DNA of 64,000 bases. Origin: Corynebacterium camporealensis. Its GTDB lineage: Bacteria; Actinomycetota; Actinomycetes; Mycobacteriales; Mycobacteriaceae. The stretch spans positions 726,571 through 790,570 of the forward strand of contig NZ_CP011311.1 of the NCBI RefSeq assembly GCF_000980815.1. Reading direction: 5' to 3'. Positions within the stretch are counted from its first letter, which is position 1, and every line of letters begins with the position of its first letter. Shown here piece after piece: positions 52,180 through 61,302 of the stretch. The notes below the pieces were generated by a model. The model searched no databases, was not told where the DNA came from, and saw only the letters and a list, made by a program, of their open reading frames with translations. The position numbers were made by a program, and so were the translations under genes.

Positions 52180-54576
52180 ATGAATAATGAATCTCCCTTT
52201 AGCCCAGCTTCTCGTCCCTCCGATACCCGTGGTGCCTCCGATCCGTTACTCGAAGGTTTAAATCCGCAGCAGTATGACGCGGTGGTGCATTCTGGTAGCC
52301 CGCTACTCATCGTGGCAGGTGCCGGCTCCGGCAAGACTGCCGTGCTCACCCGTCGCATTGCCTTTTTGATGCGCCAGCGCGGGGTGGCTCCGTGGGAGAT
52401 TTTGGCCATTACCTTTACCAACAAGGCCGCAGCGGAGATGAAAGAGCGCGTCGGCCAGCTGGTCGGTCCGGTTGCTGAGCGCATGTGGGTGGCAACGTTC
52501 CACTCCATTTGTGTGCGTATCCTGCGCCAGAACGCCCAGCTGGTGCCGGGGTTGAATACCAACTTCACCATTTATGACAGCGATGACGCGCGCCGTCTGC
52601 TGACCATGATTGCCAAGGACATGCAGTTGGATCTCAAGAAGTTCTCCGCGCGCGTGCTGGCTAACCAGATTTCCAACTACAAAAATGAGTTGCAGGGCCC
52701 GGAGCATGTGCTTGACGATGCCGCACGGACCAAGAATCCTTTCGATACCACCGTCGGCCAGGTCTTTGCCGAGTACCAGCGCCGCCTGCGCGCGGCCAAT
52801 GCCGTGGACTTCGACGATCTCATCGGTGAGGTCGTGCGTATTTTTGCTCAGCACCCGCAGGTCGTGGACTTCTACCGTCGCCGTTTCAAGCACGTGCTTA
52901 TCGATGAGTACCAGGACACCAACCACGCCCAGTACCGCCTGGTTGCTGAGCTGGTTGGCAGCGGCGAGCAGGGGCCCGAGCTCTGCGTGGTGGGCGATTC
53001 TGATCAGTCCATCTACGCCTTCCGCGGTGCGACGATTCGCAACATCCAGGAATTCGAAAAAGACTACCCGCAAGCCCGCACCATCTTGCTGGAGCAGAAC
53101 TATCGCTCCACTCAGAACATTTTGGAAGCGGCCAACGCAGTCATCGCGCAGAACGAAAACCGCCGGGAGAAGAACCTGTGGACCGCGCACGGGTCAGGGG
53201 AGAAGATTGTCGGCTACGTTGCCGATAACGAGCACGATGAGGCCCGCTTCATTGCTTCGGAGATCGACTCTTTAGCTGACCAAGGCGTGTCCTATTCAGA
53301 TATGGCGATTATGTATCGCACCAACAACGCCTCCCGTGCGCTGGAGGACATCTTTGTTCGCTCCGGTATTCCGTACAAGGTCGTTGGTGGCACGCGCTTT
53401 TATGAGCGCCGCGAAATCCGCGACATGGTGGCCTACCTGCGCATTATCGACAACCCGGATGACACGGTGAGCCTGCGTCGCATCATCAACGTGCCCAAGC
53501 GCGCCATCGGCGACAAGGCACAAAGCCAGATTGCCCTGCACGCAGAAAACTATGGGATTAGCTTTGGCAAAGCGCTTATCGATGCCGCCGCCGGTAAAGT
53601 CGCAGGACTCGGCACCCGCGCTGTCAATGCGGTGACCAAGTTCAATGACATGATGGACGGCGTGCGCGCCCAGCTGCCCGAGCTGCGCAACGAGGTTACC
53701 GGTCAGCCGGACCTCGGTGAGCTGCTCAACGCTCTTTTGGATGCCACCGGCTACCGCGCCGAGCTAGAAAACTCCAACGACCCCCAAGACGGCGCCCGAC
53801 TGGACAACCTCAACGAGTTGGTTTCCGTGGCCCGCGAGTTTTCCTCTGAAGCTGCCAATCAACTGGCGATGGATGGCTCCGATGCCATCGAGCTCGACGA
53901 GGGCCAGGCCGTACCGGGCTCGCTGCAGGCGTTTCTGGAGAAGGTCTCCTTGGTCGCTGATGCCGACCAGCTGCCGGACAACGAAACTGGTGTGGTGACC
54001 TTGTTGACCCTGCACACCGCGAAGGGCCTGGAATTCCCAGTAGTCTTTTTGACCGGTTGGGAAGACGGCCAGTTCCCGCACATGCGCTCTTTGGGCGACC
54101 CAAAGGAGCTGAGTGAGGAACGCCGTCTGGCGTATGTGGGCATTACGCGTGCCCAGCGTCGTTTGTATATCTCGCGCGCGATTTTGCGCTCCTCCTGGGG
54201 CAATCCGCTCACGAATCCGGCCAGTCGCTTCCTCGCCGAGATCCCAGAAGATCTCATCGACTGGCGCCGTGAAGAGCCCCAAAGCAGCCTGTCGGCCTGG
54301 GATTCCAACGACGATTATCAATATGGTCGGTCCAGCTGGCGGTCGAAGAAGCCTTCTCGCGCTACGTCTTCCCCTTCGCAGCGCTCATCTTCAACATCCA
54401 ACAACAAGCAGCTGAACCTGGTGGTGGGGGACCGGGTCAACCATGCCAAGTACGGGCTTGGCACGGTGATCGATGCCGCTGGCTCCGGTCCCCGCGCAAC
54501 CGTCACGGTGGACTTTGGCACCTCCGGAAAGGTGCGGCTTATGCTCATCGGCGGGCTGCCGATGGAAAAGCTCTAA
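52180..54576 (+). CDS. pcrA: UvrD/PcrA superfamily 1 DNA helicase
   Basis: 798 residues. 'LNPQQYDAVVHSGSPLLIVA' (Q motif), 'GAGSGKTAVLTRRIAFLM' (Walker A), 'FTNKAAAEMKERV' (Ia), 'HVLIDEYQDTNHAQY' (II), 'VGDSDQSIYAFRGA' (III), 'LEQNYRSTQNILEAANAVI' (IV), 'TLHTAKGLEFPVVFL' (V) and 'LAYVGITRAQRRLYI' (VI). The C-terminal Tudor-like RNA-polymerase-binding domain is 'VVGDRVNHAKYGLGTV' onward. It works in nucleotide excision repair and clearing of replication blocks. Its stop overlaps the converging peptidase gene by four bases. Confidence 0.97.
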   Translation: MNNESPFSPASRPSDTRGASDPLLEGLNPQQYDAVVHSGSPLLIVAGAGSGKTAVLTRRIAFLMRQRGVAPWEILAITFTNKAAAEMKERVGQLVGPVAERMWVATFHSICVRILRQNAQLVPGLNTNFTIYDSDDARRLLTMIAKDMQLDLKKFSARVLANQISNYKNELQGPEHVLDDAARTKNPFDTTVGQVFAEYQRRLRAANAVDFDDLIGEVVRIFAQHPQVVDFYRRRFKHVLIDEYQDTNHAQYRLVAELVGSGEQGPELCVVGDSDQSIYAFRGATIRNIQEFEKDYPQARTILLEQNYRSTQNILEAANAVIAQNENRREKNLWTAHGSGEKIVGYVADNEHDEARFIASEIDSLADQGVSYSDMAIMYRTNNASRALEDIFVRSGIPYKVVGGTRFYERREIRDMVAYLRIIDNPDDTVSLRRIINVPKRAIGDKAQSQIALHAENYGISFGKALIDAAAGKVAGLGTRAVNAVTKFNDMMDGVRAQLPELRNEVTGQPDLGELLNALLDATGYRAELENSNDPQDGARLDNLNELVSVAREFSSEAANQLAMDGSDAIELDEGQAVPGSLQAFLEKVSLVADADQLPDNETGVVTLLTLHTAKGLEFPVVFLTGWEDGQFPHMRSLGDPKELSEERRLAYVGITRAQRRLYISRAILRSSWGNPLTNPASRFLAEIPEDLIDWRREEPQSSLSAWDSNDDYQYGRSSWRSKKPSRATSSPSQRSSSTSNNKQLNLVVGDRVNHAKYGLGTVIDAAGSGPRATVTVDFGTSGKVRLMLIGGLPMEKL

Positions 54577-55325
54577 ACGGTGATACCGCGCTCGGCGAAC
54601 CAGTTAATCGGGTTCGTTGGGGTGACACCGTCGGGGTGAATTTCGAAGTGCAGGTGCGGGCCCGTCGAGCGGCCCTCGCTGCCGATGGAGGCAATCTGCT
54701 GACCTGCCGTCACGCGCTCACCAACGCTGACGAACAGCGACTGCGCCTGCATGTGGCCGTAGATGGCCACAGAGCCGTCATCGTGGCGCACGCGAATCCA
54801 GTTGCCGTAGCCCTGTGCCGGGCCGGAGCTAATCACGGTGCCGTCCATGACGGAGTAAATTGGGGTGCCAATCGGGTTCGCAATGTCGATACCGTTGTGC
54901 TGAGTGCCCCAACGAGCACCGTAGCCAGAAGTCAGGCGACCCGAGGTCGGGAAGACCACGGTATTGCCGTTAGCGTCCTGGCCCTTCTTCGGGCTCAGAC
55001 CCGAGTGGTCGCCCTCCGGGGCGAAAGCCTCAGCCAGACCTGGTACGGACTGCGGGTCGAGCACGATATTCAGGCTGCCGCCATCTCGGTTGAATTCCGG
55101 GACAGCCTCGCCGTTGAGAACGCTGGCGGTGGACTGCAAAAGACCCAGTGCAGCATCCACGAGGCTGCCGCTGTCGTGGGTGGTGACAGTCGGTTCTGAA
55201 GAATTGTCGGAGACATCAACACTGGCAGCTGGGGTAGCAGCCGAGGCAACGGCCGTGGTGGTAGCAATGGCGCAAGCTACGGTGCTGACTACAGCCGCCC
55301 TATAGGCGCGGTGAATGCGCTTCAT
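54573..55325 (-). CDS. Secreted M23-family peptidoglycan endopeptidase
   Basis: 250 residues. Signal peptide cleaved around 'VASAATPA' (about 28-33). Residues about 140-245 are the LytM/M23 domain: 'LTSGYGARWGTQHNGIDIAN' gives the zinc-binding His and Asp, and 'GPHLHFEIHPDG' the HxH. 'VRHDDGSVAIYGHMQAQS' holds the other catalytic His. All metal ligands are present, so it is probably active against peptide cross-links. It is a paralogue of the protein at 55821-56564 (same C-terminal 'PINWFAERGIT'). Confidence 0.92.
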   Translation of the reverse strand: MKRIHRAYRAAVVSTVACAIATTTAVASAATPAASVDVSDNSSEPTVTTHDSGSLVDAALGLLQSTASVLNGEAVPEFNRDGGSLNIVLDPQSVPGLAEAFAPEGDHSGLSPKKGQDANGNTVVFPTSGRLTSGYGARWGTQHNGIDIANPIGTPIYSVMDGTVISSGPAQGYGNWIRVRHDDGSVAIYGHMQAQSLFVSVGERVTAGQQIASIGSEGRSTGPHLHFEIHPDGVTPTNPINWFAERGITV

Positions 55326-55388
55326 ACTTTCCGATCCTTTTCATGACGATGTGCGCTGCAAAAGTAATCACGGTCCAGCAGAATCTGC

Positions 55389-55470
55389 TTATAAGCCGCA
55401 ACGTGGCAACGCATTAAAGCTATCGAGCGGCTGGCCCCTGCGCAACACCTGAAAGTGCAGGTAATCGCAG
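55389..55470 (-). pseudogene. 3' remnant of another M23 peptidase gene
   Basis: The minus strand encodes 'DYLHFQVLRRGQPLDSFNAL' and then 'PRCGL-stop'. This is the final HxH-type strand and C-terminus of an M23 domain ('HLHFEV...G.P.DP...L'), with the first His replaced by Tyr. Nothing before it resembles the rest of the domain; the upstream sequence is instead a repeat-rich promoter-like stretch (55476-55526). Probably an internal deletion removed most of the gene. Confidence 0.6.
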
Positions 55471-55503
55471 TTTTTGTTCGAATTCATTCGAACATCCCTG
55501 CAT

Positions 55504-55526
55504 GTTACGCGTGTTACGAATGTTAC
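55504..55526 (-). promoter_or_regulatory. Three GTAAC repeats with 9-base period
   Basis: On the minus strand GTAACATTC-GTAACACGC-GTAACATGC. Similar GTAAC/GTCAC direct repeats lie upstream of rpf1 and of the M23 gene at 55821. A perfect 18-base palindrome gttcgaat-tc-attcgaac is next to it at 55476-55493. The remaining 55527-55778 holds nothing I can support. Confidence 0.45.
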
Positions 55527-55778
55527 TAGAGTGGCAATTGTAAAGTTAAGCTTTAGCCACTGGGGGTGTACGGCGGGGGTGTACGTTCGTCGCCTCACCC
55601 GCCGCAGCCGACCTCGCCGACATCCGACACCGGCCTCGGCGACCTCCAGGACTGCCAGCGGTTCCTGCCATTTGTTGGCTCTCGTGCCGCAGCGCCTCCT
55701 GCCAGATCGAAAAAATCCGCCCTACACAGCCGCTGTGCGGCCTGTGGGACGGAATGTAGGGTCGGGTGCCCAAAACGC

Positions 55779-55803
55779 AGAAAAGCAGCCCTAGGGGCTG
55801 CAC
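55779..55803 (-). terminator. Terminator of the second M23 gene
   Basis: Minus strand gcagcccctagggctgcttttctg: a 7-bp stem followed by TTTT, 18 bases after the stop codon. Confidence 0.85.
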
Positions 55804-55820
55804 TGCGATGAAATTTTATA

Positions 55821-56564
55821 TTAAGAGATGGTGATGCCGCGCTCTGCGAACCAACCGATTGGGTCAACGGCGTTCTCGCCGTCTGGGTGGATTTCGAAGT
55901 GCAGGTGGGTACCGGTGGAGAAACCGAGGTTGCCCATGCCAGCGATCTTCTGGCCAGCGGTCACGTGGTCGCCGACTGCAACGTCGAGGGACTCCATGTG
56001 GCCGTAGACAGCAACGGAGCCATCTTCGTGCTTAATGCGGATCCAGTTGCCGTAGCCGGAAGCCGGACCGGAATCGATAACGGTGCCGTCCAGAACGGAC
56101 AGGATCGGGGTGCCGTTGGAGTTAGCAATGTCGATGCCAGCGTGGAAAGAGCCCCAACGCGGACCGAAGCCAGAGGTGAATGCACCCTCAGCCGGGCGAA
56201 CCACGGAAGGAGCGCGAGCGGCCTTGTCGGCAGCGGCGCGAGCCTCAGAAGCCTGGATGGCCTTATCGAGCTGAGCGGTCAGGTCGATGGTCGGCTTGTT
56301 CTCAGCAACGGCGAGGATCTGCGGGGCAGCAGCCTCCAGAGTTGCTTCTTCGGCGATGGCGTCAGAGTTATTGGCCAGCTCGACGTCGACGGACTGGGCT
56401 TCTTCGCCCGGAGCCTGCAGATTAGCGGCAGCGGCGCCACCGACACCTGCAGAAGAAACGGCGCCTGCGGCAACGGTCACCAGAGCGATGCGGCCCTTTG
56501 CGGTCTGCGAAGGTGCTGCAGCTTTGCGATGGCGCCCCGCGCTACGCTGAGTCTTAGTGAGCAT
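55821..56564 (-). CDS. Secreted M23-family peptidoglycan endopeptidase
   Basis: 247 residues. The N-terminus 'MLTKTQRSAGRHRKAAAP' is followed by a hydrophobic signal segment (about 25-47) ending near 'AAAANL'. A helical/coiled linker (about 55-125) rich in Ala and Glu precedes the M23 domain: 'FTSGFGPRWGSFHAGIDIAN', 'IKHEDGSVAVYGHMESLDVA' and 'GTHLHFEIHPDG' supply all zinc ligands and the catalytic His. Upstream on the minus strand GTAACA (56662-56657 region) and GTCACG recur 11 bases apart, as near rpf1. Wall remodelling during growth is likely. Confidence 0.93.
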   Translation of the reverse strand: MLTKTQRSAGRHRKAAAPSQTAKGRIALVTVAAGAVSSAGVGGAAAANLQAPGEEAQSVDVELANNSDAIAEEATLEAAAPQILAVAENKPTIDLTAQLDKAIQASEARAAADKAARAPSVVRPAEGAFTSGFGPRWGSFHAGIDIANSNGTPILSVLDGTVIDSGPASGYGNWIRIKHEDGSVAVYGHMESLDVAVGDHVTAGQKIAGMGNLGFSTGTHLHFEIHPDGENAVDPIGWFAERGITIS

Positions 56565-56910
56565 AAAAAGTTACTTCCCTCGTTGTCAGGATCCTCAACC
56601 GGATTGCTGTGTTACTCGCTATCACGGCCGGTTACACGATCGTGACCTTTCTGTTACCAACGAGATGTAACAGTAGCCCTTTAAAAAAGCGCGAGCAAGC
56701 TAAATGCTCAAAAAATCGTTACGAGTGCCCAAAACCACAGTTCATCGGGCTAATGGTCGAGAACATAACAGGCTACCCCCGAAACGGGGAGCAAAACCGC
56801 AGTTATTTACCCGTTTCACAACTGTACCTTCTTGCTCATTTCCTTCCTTTATTAGGTACCCGCGCCGCGCCGACCGATTTCCAAGCTCAAGGCGTGGCAA
56901 AGTAGACGCG

Positions 56911-58392
56911 ATGAACAAAAACACCAGCCCTCAGTCGCGGCCCTCGGTCCGCGCGCGCAGCTCTGCGCGCGGGCGGGGTCCGCAAAGCAAGTCCGCAGCT
57001 CGCGTGGCCTCTCGCGTGGAGGCCAGTGCCGAGGCCCGTCGCAGTAAAGGCCCCGGCAACAGCAGGTTGCGTCGCATGCTGTGGCTGGTGGGCATCCCGC
57101 ACCTGGTGTTTGTCTTAAGCATCGTCGCCGTTGCCTTAGCCGCGCTTTTGCTCACCAGCGCCCCACTGGGCTGGCTACCCGCCGTGGTCGCCGAAAGCTG
57201 GATGGTGTTCAATCTCGCGCCGGTTTCTGCCGGCGGCATCGACATCTCCTTAGTCCCACTCGTCCCCGCACTCCTGCTGGGTTGGGTCATCGCCTTCCGC
57301 ATCCGCAAAGCACTCGCGCACAAGGTCTCCATTAATGATCTTCTCGTGCTTCTAGCCTGCACACTTGGCATCCCGCTGGTGCTCACCGGCATTGCGTGGC
57401 TGATGATTTGGGACGCCGGCAAGGTCTACGACGTTGCCCCGCCATCCTTCCTGGCCACGCTGCCACGCATGCTTGTGCTGCACTTGCTTGCCCTGGCCAT
57501 CGGCATGGGCCCGCGCCTGTGGAAGGCACTGGCTCGTCGCTATAACGTCACGCCCGTGCTTGTCGATGCCGTCCGCACCGCCACCCACTTCCTCCTCACC
57601 TTGGCAGCAGGCGCCGGCATCCTCCTGTTGGTGCTGCTGGTCGTCGGTTGGTCCCGCCAGGGCGAGCTGCTGTCCGCCTACCCGAACCTCGACGGCTGGG
57701 GTTTGACCGCACTGATTGTTATCAGCCTTCTCTACCTGCCTAACGCACTTATCGATGCCGCCGGCGTCCTCGTCGGCTCCGAACTGCAAATCTCCGACGC
57801 CTCGGTCAGCCTCTTCGACACCCACCTCATCCCGCTGCCGCCAGTCCCACTCTTTGGCCTCATCCCCGCTGAGACCCGTGACTGGACAATCGCGCTGATG
57901 CTGATAGCAGCTATTGCTGCAGCCGTCGTCTCCTGGAAGCGTCGCCCAGGCTTTACCCACGTCGGTGCTGCCATCGTCGCCACTGCCGTCCTGGCGCTGA
58001 TTGGCGCCTACCTCGCAGGCGGCGTGCTCGGCTTCTACGACTACATTGGCCTGCACGTCTGGCTCGCCGCAGGTCTGGCCGCCCTCTGGTTCGGTGCCAT
58101 CGCGCTTGCCTTCGCCGCAGCCTTTGCCATCCAAACCTGGCGTGCATCGCGCAGCGATGTACGGGAGGAAGGCGCGGATCGGGGAGACGATTCGGAACGG
58201 GAAGAAGTCGAGGAGCCGGCAGAAGCTCAAGAAACTGAGGAACAGGACGACACCGAGGAACCGGCGGAAGATGACATCGTCGACGCTGAAGTTGTCGAGG
58301 AAGACGAGGAGGAACTCGGTACCGCTGTGCCTTATAGCGAGTACTTAAAGGAATTTTCCGAAGATTCCCAGAAAGACCAGGATTCGGACTAG
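56911..58392 (+). CDS. perM: PerM-like (DUF6350) membrane protein
   Basis: 493 residues from ATG 56911. The basic, Arg/Ser-rich N-terminus (1-55) is cytoplasmic. About 10-11 membrane helices follow (about 58-410) and an acidic Glu/Asp tail ends the protein (415-493). Position directly before purN-purH equals Rv0955 (PerM), a mycobacterial membrane protein needed for cell division under stress and thought to stabilise FtsB. 'SAGGIDISLVPLVPALLLGW' and 'YPNLDGWGLTALIVISLLYL' are conserved segments. The function here is inferred from synteny and topology. Confidence 0.82.
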   Translation: MNKNTSPQSRPSVRARSSARGRGPQSKSAARVASRVEASAEARRSKGPGNSRLRRMLWLVGIPHLVFVLSIVAVALAALLLTSAPLGWLPAVVAESWMVFNLAPVSAGGIDISLVPLVPALLLGWVIAFRIRKALAHKVSINDLLVLLACTLGIPLVLTGIAWLMIWDAGKVYDVAPPSFLATLPRMLVLHLLALAIGMGPRLWKALARRYNVTPVLVDAVRTATHFLLTLAAGAGILLLVLLVVGWSRQGELLSAYPNLDGWGLTALIVISLLYLPNALIDAAGVLVGSELQISDASVSLFDTHLIPLPPVPLFGLIPAETRDWTIALMLIAAIAAAVVSWKRRPGFTHVGAAIVATAVLALIGAYLAGGVLGFYDYIGLHVWLAAGLAALWFGAIALAFAAAFAIQTWRASRSDVREEGADRGDDSEREEVEEPAEAQETEEQDDTEEPAEDDIVDAEVVEEDEEELGTAVPYSEYLKEFSEDSQKDQDSD

Positions 58393-58395
58393 GCT
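58390..58395 (+). promoter_or_regulatory. -10 box for leaderless purN
   Basis: TAGGCT overlaps the perM stop codon and lies seven bases before GTG 58403; no Shine-Dalgarno is present. Confidence 0.45.
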
Positions 58396-58402
58396 CTAGT
58401 GC

Positions 58403-58987
58403 GTGACTTCAACTAATTCTTCATTGCGTGTCGTGGTGCTGGTATCTGGTACGGGATCGCTGTTGCAGGCGATTCTGGAAGGACAGGATTCGAGCTACCA
58501 GGTCACCAAGGTAGTAGCGGACGTCGACTGTCCGGGTATTGACAAGGCACAGGCAGCAGGCATCGACACGGAAGTCGTTGCTCTTGGTGAGGATCGTTCG
58601 GAATGGAATAAGCGTCTGGTTGACGCCGTGGATAGCGGCCAACCAGACGTTGTCGTTTCTGCAGGCTTTATGAAGATTTTGGGCGAGGATTTCCTGGCTC
58701 GCTTCGAAGGCCGCACCATCAACACCCATCCGGCGTTGCTGCCCTCCTTCAAAGGTGCCCACGGCGTGCGCGATGCCCTTGCATACGGGGTCAAGGTCAC
58801 AGGTTCTACCGTTCACTTCGTTGACGCCGGGGTGGATACCGGCCGCATCATCGCCCAACAGCCTGTTGCAGTGCTTGACGATGACACCGAAGCCACCCTG
58901 CACGAGCGCATCAAAGTCGTCGAACGCGAACTAATCGTCCAGGTACTGCGCGCCACCAAGCGCAGCGGCACCACTGTAGAAATTTAG
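58403..58987 (+). CDS. purN: Phosphoribosylglycinamide formyltransferase
   Basis: 194 residues, GTG start. 'VVLVSGTGSLLQAILEG' binds GAR phosphate, 'VVSAGFMKILGEDFLARFEG' and 'NTHPALLPSFKGAHGVRDAL' (catalytic Asn-x-His) and 'TGSTVHFVDAGVDTGRII' (catalytic Asp) are the family motifs. It transfers a formyl group from 10-formyl-THF in purine synthesis. Operon with purH, 27 bases away. Confidence 0.97.
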   Translation: MTSTNSSLRVVVLVSGTGSLLQAILEGQDSSYQVTKVVADVDCPGIDKAQAAGIDTEVVALGEDRSEWNKRLVDAVDSGQPDVVVSAGFMKILGEDFLARFEGRTINTHPALLPSFKGAHGVRDALAYGVKVTGSTVHFVDAGVDTGRIIAQQPVAVLDDDTEATLHERIKVVERELIVQVLRATKRSGTTVEI

Positions 58988-59014
58988 CTTTAATACGGAA
59001 GGCAATAATTCTCC

Positions 59015-60553
59015 ATGAGCGATGATCGCAAGCAAATCAAGCGCGCTCTGATTAGCGTTTATGACAAGACCGGGCTCGAAGATCTGGCCCGTGCTCTCGA
59101 CTCCGCAGGTGTTGAGATTGTCTCGACCGGTTCCACCGCCGCCAAGATCGCGGACCTGGGCATCAACGTCACCCCAGTAGAAAAGCTCACCGGTTTCCCG
59201 GAGTGCCTGGAAGGCCGCGTCAAGACCCTGCACCCACGCGTGCACGCTGGCATTCTTGCCGATACCCGCAAAGAAGACCACCTCAACCAGCTGCAAGACC
59301 TGGAGGTCGAGCCTTTCCAGCTGGTCGTGGTGAACCTGTACCCCTTCCGCGAGACCGTGGCATCTGGTGCCGACTTCGATGGTTGCGTCGAGCAGATCGA
59401 TATCGGAGGCCCGTCCATGGTGCGCGCGGCCGCCAAGAATCATCCTTCCGTGGCCATCGTGGTCGACCCGCAGCGCTACGACGACGTCGCCAAGGCTGCC
59501 GCAGAGGGTGGCTTTACCCTGCAGCAGCGTCGCGAACTAGCTCGCGATGCCTTCCTGCACACCGCTGACTACGATGCCGCTGTCTCCCAGTGGTTCGTCG
59601 ATCAGCTCGGCGGCGAAGATTCTGCGACCTCCGCACTGCGCTACGGCGAGAACTCGCATCAGTCCGCCACCGTCACCCGCCTGGGTACTACCGGCCTGGC
59701 CAACGCAGAACAGCTCAACGGCAAGGAAATGTCGTATAACAACTACCAGGATGCCGACGCCGCCTGGCGCGCAGCCTGGGACCACGAGCGCCCGTGTGTC
59801 GCGATCATCAAGCACGCCAACCCCTGTGGCATCGCCGTGTCCGATGAGTCCATCGCCGCAGCGCATAAGGCCGCTCATGCCTGCGACCCGGTTTCCGCAT
59901 TCGGTGGCGTTATCGCCGTGAACCGCGAAGTGACCGTCGAGATGGCCGAGCAGGTCAAAGAAATCTTCACCGAAGTCATCGTCGCCCCGTCCTACGAAGA
60001 AGGCGCGGTCGAGGTACTCAAGGCCAAGAAGAACCTGCGCGTCTTGCGCGCCGAGCACGAAGCCCCGCAGAGCGAGCAGAAGTTCATCTCCGGCGGCGTG
60101 CTCACCCAGGAGCCGGACACCTACCAGGCAGAAGGCGACAAGCCAGAAAACTGGACCCTGGCTGCAGGCGAGCAGCTTTCCGATGCCGACCTCGCCGAAC
60201 TCGAATTCGCCTGGCGCTCCGTGCGTTCGGTCAAATCCAACGCCATTATCCTCACCAAGGACAATGCCGCTGTTGGCGTGGGCATGGGCCAGGTCAACCG
60301 CGTGGATTCTGCCCGCCTGGCAGTCGAGCGCGCTAATTCCCTAGCCGAGGACGGCGCCGAGCGCGCCCGCGGTTCCTTCGCGGCGTCGGACGCCTTTTTC
60401 CCGTTTGCTGATGGCCTGCAAACGCTTATCGATGCCGGCGTCAAAGCCGTCGTCCAGCCCGGCGGCTCCATCCGCGACGAGGAAGTCATCGCCGCAGCCA
60501 ACGAAGCCGGTGTGACGATGTACCTGACCGGTACCCGCCACTTCGCGCACTAA
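59015..60553 (+). CDS. purH: Bifunctional AICAR transformylase/IMP cyclohydrolase
   Basis: 512 residues, standard length. N-terminal cyclohydrolase (1-195): '[18 protein letters not shown]', '[16 protein letters not shown]', '[17 protein letters not shown]'. C-terminal transformylase: '[13 protein letters not shown]', '[15 protein letters not shown]' (catalytic Lys-His) and '[20 protein letters not shown]'. It performs the last two steps to IMP. Converges with amtR, with one base between stops. Confidence 0.98.
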   Translation: MSDDRKQIKRALISVYDKTGLEDLARALDSAGVEIVSTGSTAAKIADLGINVTPVEKLTGFPECLEGRVKTLHPRVHAGILADTRKEDHLNQLQDLEVEPFQLVVVNLYPFRETVASGADFDGCVEQIDIGGPSMVRAAAKNHPSVAIVVDPQRYDDVAKAAAEGGFTLQQRRELARDAFLHTADYDAAVSQWFVDQLGGEDSATSALRYGENSHQSATVTRLGTTGLANAEQLNGKEMSYNNYQDADAAWRAAWDHERPCVAIIKHANPCGIAVSDESIAAAHKAAHACDPVSAFGGVIAVNREVTVEMAEQVKEIFTEVIVAPSYEEGAVEVLKAKKNLRVLRAEHEAPQSEQKFISGGVLTQEPDTYQAEGDKPENWTLAAGEQLSDADLAELEFAWRSVRSVKSNAIILTKDNAAVGVGMGQVNRVDSARLAVERANSLAEDGAERARGSFAASDAFFPFADGLQTLIDAGVKAVVQPGGSIRDEEVIAAANEAGVTMYLTGTRHFAH

Positions 60554-60554
60554 G

Positions 60555-61256
60555 TTATTTCTTCTTCTTCGTCGCGGTTGCGGCCGCGATGGAGTCGTTG
60601 CGATGCTTGAGTAGCTCGAGGGTCTCCTCCTCCGCATTGGCGGGGGCGGAGATGCCCAGGACGGCCAGGGCGGCATCGGCAAGCATTGCGGCAGTCTCCG
60701 GCACGCGCTGGGAGGCATCGAATGGGGGAGTGCCGTCATTAGGACGCATCTCGATGACCGAGAGTGCAATGTGGAAGGGCAGCTCGATGCGCGGGTCATC
60801 CTCGCCCACGAGTGCTGCTGCCGTCTCACGGAAGTGCGCCTGCAACTTCTCACGCGAGACGTGATAATCAGAAAACTCCGGCGAATTCGCCACCGGCAGC
60901 TGATACAGCCTGCCGACGTTCCAACCACTCGTCAGCAGCAAACGCGACTCCGCAGCCACCAGCGCCCACAAGCGCAAGCCCGGATCTGCTTCAGTTTCTG
61001 CGAGCTCTTCCGCCAGCTCCAGCGAAGGCTCAATCGTTGCATTGAGCAGCGTTAAGAAGATCTCCGTCTTGGACGGAAAATGGTAATACAACGACGCCTG
61101 GCGAATGCCCACAGCATCCGCGATCTGGTGCGTCGACGTTGTGGCAAAACCTTGCGTAGTAAACAGCTCCGCCGATGCGTCGAGGATTTCCTCGCGAGCG
61201 GTGCTACCGCGACGACGCGGACTATTCTTACGCGGCCTACCTACCGTTCCAGCCAT
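60555..61256 (-). CDS. amtR: Nitrogen-control repressor AmtR (TetR family)
   Basis: 233 residues; AGGAGGTCACC precedes the ATG. 'MAGTVGRPRKNSPRRRG' is the AmtR N-terminus, then the TetR helix-turn-helix 'EEILDASAELFTTQGFATTS', 'THQIADAVGIRQASLYYHFP', nearly identical to C. glutamicum AmtR. The ligand domain shows 'WNVGRLYQLPVANSPEFSDY' and 'ELPFHIALSVIEMRPNDG'. AmtR represses ammonium-uptake and assimilation genes and is released by adenylylated GlnK. Position after purH is as in C. glutamicum. A Lys-rich tail ends the protein. Confidence 0.95.
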   Translation of the reverse strand: MAGTVGRPRKNSPRRRGSTAREEILDASAELFTTQGFATTSTHQIADAVGIRQASLYYHFPSKTEIFLTLLNATIEPSLELAEELAETEADPGLRLWALVAAESRLLLTSGWNVGRLYQLPVANSPEFSDYHVSREKLQAHFRETAAALVGEDDPRIELPFHIALSVIEMRPNDGTPPFDASQRVPETAAMLADAALAVLGISAPANAEEETLELLKHRNDSIAAATATKKKK

Positions 61257-61302
61257 CTGGCGGTGACCTCCTCTGAAAATTTAAAAATTCGTTTCTACAA
61301 TA

